Source: Gnetum montanum (Eukaryota > Streptophyta > Gnetopsida > Gnetales > Gnetaceae). Taken from it: 64,000 nucleotides of DNA. The DNA is taken from positions 27,553 through 91,552 of the forward strand of contig MNCI01038244.1 of assembly GCA_015680685.1 (NCBI GenBank), read 5' to 3'. Below the pieces are notes generated by a model that searched no databases, had not been told where the DNA came from, and saw only the letters and a program-made list of their open reading frames with translations. A program made the position numbers and the translations under genes. Every line of letters starts with the position of its first letter. The first letter of the stretch is position 1. Below are positions 12,690 through 24,425 of this stretch, one piece after another.

Positions 12690-13340
12690 TGGTTTTTAGC
12701 CCTTCATTTAAGCTTTCTATTGGATATTATTTCATTTAATTTGATCTCAAAATGAAAAAGTTATGGCTATTTTCCTAATGTTGCGCAATTAGGTTATTTG
12801 TGCCACTTTTGTAATTTCCTGTAGTATAGCAAATATTTTATAAGGAAACAACAATGGTTATGGCTATTGTTTTGGTTATGGATGAGTAGGCTTTGGCTTT
12901 ATCTTTCCAATGGAGTGAAATCACTTTGATTAGACTTTAAATGAACTTTCTACAAAGTTTTTACTAATCATATGTAATAAGGATGTTTGTGCCATTTTTC
13001 GATTATTGTCCAAATTGATGAATTTTTACTTCATAAAAAAAAACCTATTTTGAATTTTTTCTAAGCATGGGTGTGTAGATCTTGGTTTAATCTTTCAAAT
13101 GATAGTGGAATCACTCCATTTGGAGCTCAAATGAATTTTTGGTAAATTTTTTACCAACCCTATATGAAAAGAGGTAAATGTTGATGGCTATGATTTTGGC
13201 TAAATTCTTTCATGTTTTAGGGATATATGGCTATAATTTTTCTATTTTAATGGTCATGACCATAAGGTTCATAATTTCATAATTTTTTTCATAGTGGAAT
13301 CATTGAAATTGGAGCACAAACAAATTTTTGATGAATTTTT
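12690..13340. repeat. ~190-bp tandem repeats inside the putative intron
   Basis: A phrase around AATCACT…TTGGAGC/TTAGAC…AAATGAAT(T/C)TT recurs at about 12730, 12917, 13108 and 13299, a spacing close to 190 bases. Related sequence occurs inverted at 14850-15520. AT-rich and non-coding. Confidence 0.65.
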
Positions 13341-13539
13341 AGGCTATGGTTGTGTGAACAAGGCAAAATCGTAGTTGTAGTACATTACCCATTTGGAAAT
13401 GGAAGTGGTTGATATGTATAACTTATGTTTTTCTTTTGTGAACATATAAAAATAATGCTTAATTATACTTTCTTAAGAAGTGTAAAAGCTTTTCCTTTTT
13501 AAAATAAGCTTTTACTATTGCTACATGACATTTTCTGAG

Positions 13540-13840
13540 TTTATTATGCTTTTTCTAAATTTATGCATAGCTTAGATGATTTTTACAAATTTATGCATGC
13601 TTTGCATAATTTAGATGTTTTTTTCCTAAAATTTGTGCATAGTTTAGATGTTTTTTTCTAAATTTATGCATGGTTTGCATAATTTAGATATTTTTCCTAA
13701 ACTCATGCTTACTTTTTAAAAATTTATGCATAATATAGATGCTATTTTCTAAATTTATGCATAAATTGAGTGTTTTTTTTTTCAAATTTTTGCATAATTT
13801 AGATGATTTTTCTAAATTTATGCATAATTTAGACTAAGAC
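13540..13840. repeat. Short AT-rich tandem repeat (about 30 bp)
   Basis: Around ten imperfect copies of a unit built on AAATTTATGCATAATTTAGATG followed by a T run (broken here as AAATTTATGCAT plus AATTTAGATG). Non-coding; a simple minisatellite. Confidence 0.75.
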
Positions 13841-14499
13841 GTAGTTTTGGGCTATGAAATTTTGGCTATAAAGGCTCAAAAATATAGTAATAATGCTTTT
13901 ATGGAATTTTTAAAGCTAATTTAGATAAACATCTTAGAGCTTTTTACAGAGGCTAATTTCACCTTTGACTAAATGTTCTTTTTAAGTTTGTTAAGAAATT
14001 TCAATTGGTCATAATGTTTTTGTGCTTTGCTTTATGTAGGGTCTTTTTGAGGCCTGTCCTCATTATAGTGGAGCTAGTTGGTATCTTATGCTACATTGGT
14101 CATCCTAAGACCAACACCCCACCACATGACATGCCTTTTGGGAAGCTCTCATTATGGTTCTAGCCTAGGGCAAGGGACGTTTTTCCCTACCTTCTTAGGA
14201 ACTTCAATGTGATGTTGTGGTTACACTTGTCTACAGATGTAGCCAAGGTTGTTGTGGAGATCCTATTGCCTTGGGCATTTGGCCTAATTGCTAGATACAT
14301 TACCGATAGGCTGCTTCCTAAGACTACAGGGGAACCAATAGATTCCATAAGTCCATGTTACCTTATAGAGATCTAGATGATGCCAGAGTATAGTTAGTAT
14401 AATACTGACAATACTTTGATGGTGGTGCATAGAGCCCACACATTATTATAGAACTTGCCTAGCATCATGTATCATCTACAGGGGTAAACATGAGTATTG

Positions 14500-15755
14500 A
14501 CTATTGAAAACTAAAATATAACATGTAAATAACCTTATGAATCCATGAACACTACCACAAAAATACAATAACTACCCCAACTCTACTTGCATAGCCAAGG
14601 AGGTTTGCAGTGTTTAGAACTAAAACTACAATTGTGTGAGGTGGTTTACACTTAAACGGAAATGTCAATTTAGAACTAAATTTTTTTCCAAGGCTAGGGA
14701 CTGAATGTACATGAAATTCAAAAAATTTTGGCATCTACATTGTATTCCTATTTCTGGAAAATTTTTTTACAATAATCTAAACCCATAACCAAACCCAATT
14801 AAGAATTCCACAATAACACAAAACTATAGAAAATGGCCATAGAGAATCACTAATGAAAAATATCAAACAAATTTTAATTTCACTAAAACCAATTTCAAAT
14901 CCTTTCCAAAAATCATAGAATCCCTAGGAACTTGGGACATTGGCTAGAAAATTTTTCCAAGTGTCAATGTTATCCACTTTCAGAAGGGTAAAGCTGTAAA
15001 AATCAAAATATTTCAGCATACATTGATCTACGAAAAAATTCATAGGAAACTAACTGTAGTTTGAAATTCAATGATTCCATAGTTTTTGGAACTATTAAAC
15101 CATAAAATAAAAATCAAAAACCTAAAAATTAAAAAATTTCCTAATAGTTTTTGTAAAAAAAAAATGTAAAGTTAACATGAAAAAACTATGAAAGCCAAAA
15201 AACCTCACTTTGCACTAGCTCATGAAAAAATTCACCAAAAATTAACCACAAATCAAAATTTAGTGATTGCAAAAATTTTCGAACCATTAAAAGATAAAAT
15301 AAAAATTCAAAACCTTAGAAATACAAGAATTCTTAGCCGTTTTTGCAAAAAAATTTAAGAAAATGGCATGAAAAACAAAAAAAATTGCATAAAACCCCCT
15401 ATGTACTAGCTTATGGAAAAATTTATAGAGAATTCAAAATAAGTAAGAATCTAGTGGTTCAAAAACATTTTTGATCATTAAACATAGTACTACAACCCTA
15501 TGATCACAAAAATGAAGAAATCCTAACTGTTCCCACACAAAAAATATAAATGTGGTGTTAGTTTATAGAGGAAAAAAAAAAAGGAAAAAACACATAGAAT
15601 TGATTAAAACAAAAGCATAGACCAACCTAAAAATCGAAGAACAACAAAACCTCATGAAAAAAACCTAGATCTAACATATGAATTTTATAAAATTCAATTT
15701 TAACAAGTACCTAAGCCCACCTAAACAAAAATGCCCAAGTTTCTTGTAAAACTTC
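14500..15755 (-). repeat. Inverted ~190-bp repeat block, minus-facing half
   Basis: AT-rich, no protein frame. A phrase with CTAGCTYATG(A/G)AAAAATT…AATTYA(A/G)TGATT…CATTAAA recurs at about 14900, 15070, 15265 and 15455 (spacing about 190). Read on the minus strand it resembles the repeats at 12690-13340, so the two blocks are diverged inverted copies. Confidence 0.55.
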
Positions 15756-15905
15756 TTACAAAATGGTTAGGAATTGTGTACTTAGGAGTGATGGCAGAAG
15801 AACTTCACCAATCAAGGGCCATTGCAGGTTTGAGAGGCATTTAGTAGTAGCATCAAGCTCCTCCAAGGTTGGATTTTTTCTAGTTGCAGACCTCCTCTTT
15901 GACAT
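15756..15905 (-). CDS. Short basic ORF (49 codons), unidentified
   Basis: The minus-strand ATG at 15905 opens MSKRRSATRKNPTLEELD, then hydrophobic residues to a stop at 15756. It sits relative to array 2 as the ATG at 12082 does relative to array 1, and both share a basic start followed by NPxL and an acidic stretch. I take it as the first exon or N terminus of the same unknown family. Real translation is uncertain. Confidence 0.3.
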   Translation of the reverse strand: MSKRRSATRKNPTLEELDATTKCLSNLQWPLIGEVLLPSLLSTQFLTIL

Positions 15906-16299
15906 CTTGAATAAGTAGCACCAAAATTGACAAAGCCTTCACACTTTTGGAGCCTTTTAGAGTAGCTGTGCCTACTCCTTGGGGTAGAAAGGCTGGAATA
16001 TGCTAGGAATAAGTGTGGTGGAGGAAAGAATAGGATCATAGATTTGATGCTAAATTCTATAGTTTAAGAGTGATGAGAGAATTGTGATTTATGTAAAATT
16101 GTAATTTGGGAACCAATCCCAAACTTATGCACCTACTACCAAAACCCTGGTTTTCCAAAACACTTATCCAAGTCTCACTTAACTCAATGATAGCAATTAA
16201 AAAGTGGGACTATCTTGGGTGAGTGGGAAATTAATTTATTTAAAAATTAAAACTTAGGATGAAACCCACTAGATGCCTCTCCAACAAGCCAATGGAAAT

Positions 16300-18720
16300 C
16301 CTAAAATACTTGGATTTTCAACTTCTCCATGGTGACTATGATAGGGTTTAAGCATCCAAAAATATTGAAATGGATTCCAAATCTCAAATTCTATCAAAAA
16401 CTACCTCCCAAACATCCATTCATGTCATAAAACCTTATGCCCAAAGTGGAAACCTAGGTGTTGGCATTCATGAAAACTGGACATCAAGGAAGGCCAAAAC
16501 TCACATCAAGAGATGCTATTTAGAGTAACTACACTGGCTAGTAGCCTAATTACATTGGCCAACATAGTAATACATGGGATAATGTCTTATACCATTAATC
16601 AAACTCTCAATCAACTCCAAAATTATCACATCATGCAGTGAACCCTAGCCAAATCCTTCGGCAGCTTTGAAATTCTATAAAATTGGTTAAAAAGCATCAA
16701 AAATCATTTTAGTTGCTTGGACTATGCTGGGGGAGACCTCCACTATGTTGACTAGCATAGTCCCAACATATTTGAGTAAGGAATTATTGCCAAAAGCCAA
16801 AGCTAGCCTCCAAGATGATGCACCTTGGACACCAAAGTCTCTGGTAAGCCTAAAACCTAAGGAAACTAAGAAAAAATGGAAAATTTCCTACTCACACCTT
16901 CAAATTATGATGGGGATGGCTAGGAATACAATAGCTAGCATAGTATTAGTGTATTTGGGAAAGGATAAACAATTAAAAACTAAAAATAACCTCAAAATTA
17001 AGATATCTTGACCTTAAAACTTCTTCATAACCTTTGGTGATCTTGCATTAGCAAATTGTGAAACAAAACCATCCCAAATCGCATTTCCACCTTGGGACTA
17101 TGTTGAGGAAGCTTGGGGATATGTTGAATAGCATAATCCCAAAATAGTCCCACCTCCAAAACATCAAAATAGGTCACCAACATGTCAAATTTACTTTTAG
17201 AAGCATCATCTCAACTCCAAACTGTGCTAGAGACTTTAGAGACCATTGTATCCTACAAAGCAAGTCAAAAATCAAGAAAACTTAACCTACACCTCTCAAC
17301 TACATAAGGACTACATTGGCTAGTGTAGACCAAGGGTGTAGGATTAATCCAAAACCAAAACAACCATCAAAACTAATCATCTTGAGCTTGAAAATTTAAT
17401 TTTGAACATGGGTGATCCAAGAACTCAAAAACCTAGTTGGTCAACCATTAAATTTCATGAAAATTCAAGTTTCATCTTATGACTAGTTTGGAGTAGTATT
17501 GAACTATGCTATCCAACATAGTCCCAACATAGTCATGGTTCTAGGTTAATTTAACTAGTGGTTTGACACTCCAAACAACCCAAAACCTAACTTAGAAACC
17601 TAGAACCTTGATTGTTCTTACCCAGCTATAATTTCACCTTGTTTTAATCTTGGAAATGTCAAATTTACCTCATCTATGATAAGGTCAAGGTCAATTATGT
17701 TGTTCAACATAGTCCAAATGGAAAATCATCATTTCAATACTCAAATAATGCCTAGAATAAACCATCTTAAGATAAAATCCTAGTTAGGAATACCAGTAAC
17801 CTTGGAAACCCAAGAACCTAGTTGATTGACTATAGAAACCCATCAGAAGCCAAGATTCACATCTTGCTATGCTAGAATAAGCCATGACTGTGCCAGCCAG
17901 CATAATCCTAGTGTAGTCATAATTGGGAATTGATGTAATTAGTATCTTGTCATCCCCAATGACCTAAAATTTGACTTGAGATACCTAGAACATTAATCAA
18001 CATTGCTTAGTCACAATTTCACCTTGTTTGGATCATGGGAAGGCCAGATTCCATTCATCTATGCTAAGATAGGCTTGGGACTATGTTGGCTAGTGTAGTC
18101 CCTACTGCAAGGTGGATTAATAAGCACATTAGCACTCAGAATGGCCAAAAAACTTTATTATGGAAAACTAGAACCTTGAGATCCTAGAGCTAGTTGTAGT
18201 TTGACCTCACTCAATCATGAAAAACCTAGATTTTGGTCCACCTATGTTGGAGCAACCCCCAACTATGCTGGCCAGTGTAGTCATTAGGTGTTGGTGTTAA
18301 AAATCCACTTTCAGTAGCTTTTTTTTTTTAATTTTCAAATGACCTATTCAATCTATTCTAGACCTTGTGCTACCCTAGGAAGTTGATGAAACACTATTAG
18401 TAGCTCTAAAAAGTAAGAAATCCACTTTTTTCATGCATCTACATTGAGACTATGCTGACCAGTGTAGTCCTAGCCTAATCACCAGTATTTGCATTATCTA
18501 TAGCTTTCCAATGGTAAAAACAATGTCAAAATTCATCAATCTTCAATCCTAGTCCATTGTGCTAGTCATAAAGACCATCGAGACCCTAAAACTAGCCATA
18601 AAAAACTTGAAAAATCATCTATTGACATTAACTATGCTAGGGCCTATCCCAACTACACTACCCAGCATAGTCTTTGCTATGCCTAGCATAGTCATGGTAA
18701 AAGGTCTTAATTTTAACTTC
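16300..18720. repeat. Array 2: about 11-12 diverged ~190-bp units with GACTA/TAGTC palindromes
   Basis: Motifs made of GACTATGCTGG and CCAGTGTAGTC halves recur near 16530, 16740, 16925, 17115, 17320, 17510, 17700, 17890, 18080, 18265, 18450 and 18650, close to a 190-base period. Intervening sequence also aligns loosely (AACCTAGAACCTTGA… phrases). Because the motif is palindromic, array orientation cannot be told from it. The same half-sites occur in the 3' LTR of element 2 (24720-25010). Confidence 0.8.
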
Positions 18721-18859
18721 TAATAACCTTCAAACGACCTTACCACGTGTCCAAACTTACTTGTCAACCCTGTAGACCTATACCATGGTATGCTAAGGCC
18801 TAACATTGGAAAAATCTAATTCTGGTTAACCAATATTGATCATGTTCTAACATCTATTT

Positions 18860-19850
18860 TCTTCCTTGACTCATTTGGCCTTATTTCACTATATTTTGAC
18901 TTAGTTTGAAATTTTTATGCATTATTGATCTTCATTGCCCTATTATTTGATGTCATTTAACTTCATTTTCATCACCCAAATATCATTTGGCTTTATTTCA
19001 TCAAATGTTTCTATTGTTGACATCTTCTTGTCTTAGAGAATTAGATTTAACAACTTACATCATTGGACCTTATTATAGCCTCATTTTACCCTTTAGAGCA
19101 TCATTTGATTGGATTTGACCATCATTTGAGTCATTTAACATCAATTGCCATTATTTCGCTATCATTTAGCTATATTCAATGTTAGTGGACCTTGGGTCTA
19201 CCTTGTCCACTTTATTTTGACCTTTATGACCTTGGTTGAATATGTTATAGCCTTTTTTGACATCTTTTGGGGATGCTTGATCATTGTTGAGTTGTCATTT
19301 GGTCTCATTTTATTACTATTTGGGCTCCATTTGACCTCATTTGGTATCGTTTAGCTATTGTGTGGGTTTGTGCTATGATAGTTAGCCTCTTGGTTCATCC
19401 CATCTACCTTATCCTATCCTCTATGACCTTTTTTGCCTATGTTTTAGCCTTGTTTGATCTTTTTTAATGATGCATGACCATTATTAGATCATCATTTAAC
19501 CTCAGTTGATTAACATTTGGCCAAGTTTACCCTCATTTCATGCTCTTTAGCCTTCAATACATCTTGTCCACCCTTAAATCCCCTTATATGGCCTTTATTG
19601 ATCATGTTTTTCCCTTGATTGACATCATCAAATGGAGTTTGACCATCATTTAGTCTTCATGTGACTTCATTCTATAATCATTTGGCCCTTGGTTGATCCT
19701 ATCTAGCCTTTATTTCATCATATCTTTCTTCACTTACCTTTGGTAACCTTTAAGTAGCCTTGCTTAAACCTTGTTTGGCCTTTATCTTAACATATTTTGG
19801 CTACTGCTAGAGTATTTTACTTTATTTTGGCATTGTTTACTCATTTTGTC
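18860..19850 (+). repeat. Degenerate CATTTGACCTCATTT repeats before Tat-like pol
   Basis: Pyrimidine-rich, irregular tandem repeat built on CATTTGRCCTCATTTGG and TTGACC phrases. It ends in TTGATATGTAG|GATTGAAG at about 19889, a plausible splice acceptor just before the pol start. In position it corresponds to the PR-RT spacer of element 3. No coding sequence seen. Confidence 0.5.
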
Positions 19851-19898
19851 ACATAGGTTTTGCTTAATGTGCTTATGGTTGATATGTAGGATTGAAGT

Positions 19899-22800
19899 AT
19901 GGGTACCTGGGATCAATTTAGTATGCCTTTAAGCATAAGTGAAGCTCATGGTGATGTTGAATGATTCATCAATTTTAACTACCTAGATCTTGAGCCTAAG
20001 AGTCCAATTCACCACATAGGCTCAATAGATAAACCTATAGAGTGGCTTGAAAACTTGGTTAAAACCCTTGGCCTTGATGTTGGTGATATCATTGAGGACT
20101 CTCTAGTTGAGGTTCCAATCACAACACACAATGGTGGGGAGAAAACACTAAAACTAAGTTTCTCACTAGAACCCCAATAAGCTCAAGACTAAACCAAGGT
20201 CCTCCCAAACAACATTAAGGCCTTTGCCTAGTCATATGAAGATATGCTAGGTCTCGACCCATTCCTGGTGCAACATAACATCATACTTGATCCTAGTATT
20301 AGACCAATTAAACAAAAATTTTGCAAGATTAGGCTAGATTTAGCCTTGGCAATTTGTGATGAGATCACAGAATCATACCAAGCTAGTTTCATTAAATCTA
20401 TTAATTACATAGAATGGGTTTTTAGCATAGTGGTAGTTCCTAAGAAAAATAGGAATATACATATATGTATTGATTTTTGAGACTTGAATAAGGCAACCAT
20501 CAAAGATGATTTTCCTTTGCCTAGTATTAACCAACTTAATGATATTATGGATGGACATGCCTTTCTATCCTTCATGGATGGATTCTTAGGATACAACCAA
20601 ATTAGGATTAACCTAGAACATTAACTTAGTAAGATCTTCATAACTTCTTGGGGCACCTTTTGTTACATCATGATGTCCTTTGGTCGAAAGAACGTAGGAG
20701 AAATTGACCAAAGAGCAATGACATAGATCTTTAATGACTATATGCTAGGATTGCTTAATGAGTACATAGATGGTATAATCATTAAATAAAAAGTGGTCAA
20801 TGATCATGTGCATGACCTTGACCTTGTGTTGAAATGATGTCTCAAATATGAGCATAGAATTAACCTTAAGAAGTGTGTCTTTGTCATTAAAATGAGTAAG
20901 ATGCTTGGCTTTGTAGTATTTGAAGCAGCAATATGTGTTGATCTTGATAAGGTCAAAGACATATACAACTTGGAAAAACCAGCCAACCTTAAGAAGATTT
21001 GGGGATTGTAAGACAAATTACAATTTATCCATAGGTTTATCACTTAAGTTAATTCTATGCAACACTTCTTAAGAACGGAGTTCACTATGAATAATGCCAA
21101 GAATCCTTTGAAAACCTTAGGCAAGAAGTGATACAATTACTAATGATCTATACATCGCAAGAGGATAAACCTTTTTACATCTACCTTACTATCTTTGACA
21201 CATCCATTATCTCTTTGCTTTATTAGAAAGAAGATGATGAAGCATAGCTTCTTGTATACTATCTAAGCCATGCATTAATTATTCATGAGACCCAATACAT
21301 CGAAGTAGAAAAGTATTGTCTAGCCTTGGTCTTCTTATTGAAGAAGTGGTAGCACTACCTCTTTAGAAGCCAAGTCAACATCCTTTTCAAAGATAATGTA
21401 CTTAGATCCATAACAACCAACATTTACAAAATAAGCTGTATTGCTCATTGGAAATCCATAATAGTTGAATTTGGCCTTTATTACATTTCTAAAGCATCAA
21501 TGAAAGCCCATGCAATATCTATATAACTTATTACTTCACTGATAGAAGACCATGTAGCCATAGACCCTGATTTTCTAGACTAACATGTCAACATTGTTAG
21601 CAATGTACCTGAGGGCTATGAGGTGGTCATGTACTTTGATGGAGCTTTGATTGTCCATGCAGCCATTGCTACTACCATCATAACACTCTCATTTGATGAT
21701 ATCCAATCCTTTGCTTACAATTTCAAATTCACATGTACCAATAATGTAGTGGATTATGAAGGATTGATCAAGGGGATGATGGTATCCCATGACCAATGAA
21801 TTAAGCACATCATGATTAAAGGTGATTTATAACTTAGGGTTAATCAAGTAATAGAAGTTTATGCATGTAAAGCTAAACATTTGCAACCTTATTGTGACTT
21901 AGGAAAGAAATTGATACAAAAATTTATAGACATTAATATCCAACACATATCCCAAACTATGAATGCTAGTTGATGCCATTGCAACCTTAGCTTTTAGTGT
22001 GATGCTTGATGTGTTTAGTAAGTTACCTATCTTAACTATGGATTGTGCTATTCCCATCATGCAGAATATTAAGGATAACTTTGTAGCCTTCATCAATGGT
22101 ACTCCTCCATGAGAATGGTGTGATAATATCAAGTTTTACCTCATGCATGGTGAATCTTCATGATGCTTAACTACTTATTAGAAGGGCATTGTACATAAAA
22201 AATAAAAATAGTATGTCATTGAAGATGATAACACACTATGTTGATAGTCTTATGATGACATATTATTAGTATGCTTAGGAAAAATAGAAAGCTTGCATAG
22301 TCCTTGACCAAGTTCATGAGGGTGTATGTGGGGGACATATAGGACCTAAAGCCATGGCTACTAAGATTAGACAGCTAGGCTATTACTTGCCTTATATGAA
22401 AAACAATGGCCTATAGAAGGTTAAAACCTATGATAATTGTCAATGACATAGCAACCTAATACATGTGTCATTGAGTTACACACTACTTAGATAACTTGGC
22501 CATTTCAACGATGGGGGTTGGATATCATTGGACCTATAATGCCTAAGTCTTTCATAAGGCATATCTTCATCATCATTGCAAATTGGGTTGAAGCTATTCC
22601 CCTCAGGAAAACAACATCCCAACATGTTTGTAGATTTATACTCAATAACATAGTAGCTTGTTTTGGCCTACCTATGATCATAGTCATAGATAATGGACCA
22701 TAGCTTAGTAGTTAGGGAATGAAAGCCTTTTGTCAAGACCTAGGCATTAAACATTCCTTTTCATCACCATACTAACCTTAAGCCAATGGACAAGTTGAAG

Positions 22801-23391
22801 CTAGCAACAAAGCTATCATAAAATTGCTAACAAAGATGATGAATAACAATAAATGAAAATGGCATGAGTGGCTTGTCCATGCACTTTGGGCCTATTGAAA
22901 AACCTATCAGACCACACCTAGTGTACATCCATATAGCCTAGTTTATGGCTTTGAAGCTATTTTGCCTCTTGAATTATAGGTTTCATCATTAAGGGTAGTC
23001 CTATTAGACTTCATTAATGATGAACAAAATGAGGAGCTACAAACCATGGACCTAGACTCGGTGGAAGAGAAATAGGTACAAATGCTTGCTCATATAAATA
23101 GTTACTAGGAGAGGAAAAAACAAGAACACTACAATGACCTAAACAAATGAAAGATCAAGAAGGAAATCCTATTCCTCAAAGCTATTCATGAGCATGCAGA
23201 CAAATTCTCAGCCAATTGGGAAGGGCCTTTCTTGATCATCAAGGACTATGACAATGAAGCCTTCAAAATAGCAGACATGGATGGGAATGAATTGACCAAT
23301 CTAGTTAATCACTTTTATCTAAAACCTTATTACATCTTACATGATTTCTTTATAGGTATCAACATTGACATCCATGGCCATAGTGACCAAT
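19899..23391 (+). pseudogene. Tat-like pol (RT, RNase H, archaeal-type RNase H, IN), decayed (element 2)
   Basis: Same gene order and wording as pol of element 3. An N-terminal leader starts at ATG 19899. RT blocks include VPKKNRNIHICIDF, DDFPLP, FLSFMDGF and EYIDGIIIK, where YVDD has become YIDG. RNase H is at about 21080-21480. A second, archaeal-type RNase H is at about 21600-22010 (VDYEGLIKGM). Integrase is at about 22290-23390, with WGLDIIGP, DNGP and the terminal NHFYLKPYY. About 30 stops or shifts interrupt it. gag and PR are absent upstream, where the ~190-bp array stands instead. It encoded replication and insertion enzymes of a Tat-lineage gypsy element. Confidence 0.85.
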
Positions 23392-24372
23392 AACAAATGA
23401 GACAACACTCTTTTCTCCACCTCTATTTGCATGATAAATGGATTGAAAAAACTTTGTAACATCTATAATGCAAGATGCATACCCCATTTGGATGTAATGA
23501 TTATAACCTTCACTGGCTTGGTTTGATAATTCTTTCATGTAGTCCTATGAATTGTATTGTGAAAACATGCTTTCTTTGTCTTGTTTTATTATTCTCTTGG
23601 AGTTGTGCTTGTAGGATGAAGCTTGGAATCATTACCAAGATGCAACTCATTGTGGTAGAAAGTCACCAAGTGACCTCAATGCACAAAATTTGGTGATTTT
23701 TTCCTACCATACCAAAAGTGCTTGTTTTATAATCCCTGTCATTACTTCTATTAGAACCCAATACCACAACCTAATTATGACCTTTCTTATCTTAAATAAC
23801 AATGGTAACATATGTTTGACACTCAAGCATTATGGTCATTTAACATCTCCTTCATCATGCTCCACCATCAAGTCCATTAAATGTAACACATATCATTCAA
23901 TAGGAAAACCAAATGAAACCTGACCTTTTTAATGAAACCCAATTAAGGTTTTGACCCCCAAAAAAATTAGAGAAGAAAATTGCCAAAAAGCCAAATGGTC
24001 AATGAGGAGCAAAAGACAAACCAATGGTTTCAAACATGCAAAGGGAGGAGCCTAATAGCCAAATAAACCTTGGAGTGAGATGTTGGTTCCTCAAAAACAT
24101 TACCAAGTGACCAACACTTCAAAGCATGAACTGTGAAGCCTTAATTAATTGTTCAACATGTCATTGCTATATTATAGCCATGATGTCAACCTAGGGAACT
24201 CATTGTTAACCCTCATGACCATTTCCTTGTGAAAAAATATAACCTACAACCCATATCATCTTATCATAACACTTATCCCATCATCACAAGCATCCTTTAG
24301 TATGGTTTGACATTATAGGATCAAGCACAGAGAGGAAATGTTAGTGATATGCCTATAGTGGTGTTTTGTATT
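23392..24372 (+). other. Post-integrase spacer of element 2
   Basis: Non-coding region between IN and the 3' LTR. One block (23590-23700: TTCTCTTGGAGTTGTGCTTGTAGG and on) matches the post-IN region of element 3 at 40260-40320. Nothing else recognised. Confidence 0.5.
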
Positions 24373-24425
24373 CTTTGTCGATGTCTCTTGGGCCAATCCT
24401 CCAAACATCAACAAAGAGGGGCCAA
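24373..24425 (+). promoter_or_regulatory. Hairpin overlapping polypurine tract (element 2)
   Basis: Arms 24373-24384 (CTTTGTCGATGT) and 24405-24416 (ACATCAACAAAG) pair at 11 of 12 positions around a 20-base loop. The second arm runs into the polypurine tract ACAAAGAGGGGCCAA, which ends at the LTR start. The tract would prime plus-strand DNA synthesis. The hairpin recurs in elements 3 and 4. Confidence 0.75.

Larger units (their letters stand above)
12082..14480 (+). pseudogene. Unidentified two-exon-like coding remnant
   Basis: An ATG at 12082 follows array 1 by about 430 bases and opens a lysine-rich N terminus with early stops, legible to about 12213 (NPML, WELEEVPRPISIQ). An AG|GTAGTT donor-like site is at 12212-12217. 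A pyrimidine/T-rich acceptor ending TTTATGTAG is at 14031-14039. After 14040 one frame stays almost open for about 140 codons, with LLPWAFGLIARYITDRLLP and SPCYLIEI. I do not recognise the protein. The mirror unit has a similar lysine/arginine-rich start at 15905 on the minus strand. It could be a gag-like or accessory ORF of a retroelement, with an intron filled with ~190-bp repeats. Inference only. Confidence 0.4.

Noticed and set aside
8750-18720. CRISPR-like or centromeric satellite array
   Set aside because: Units are far too diverged and too long for CRISPR repeats, spacers are related to each other, and this is a plant nuclear genome. No evidence ties them to a centromere.
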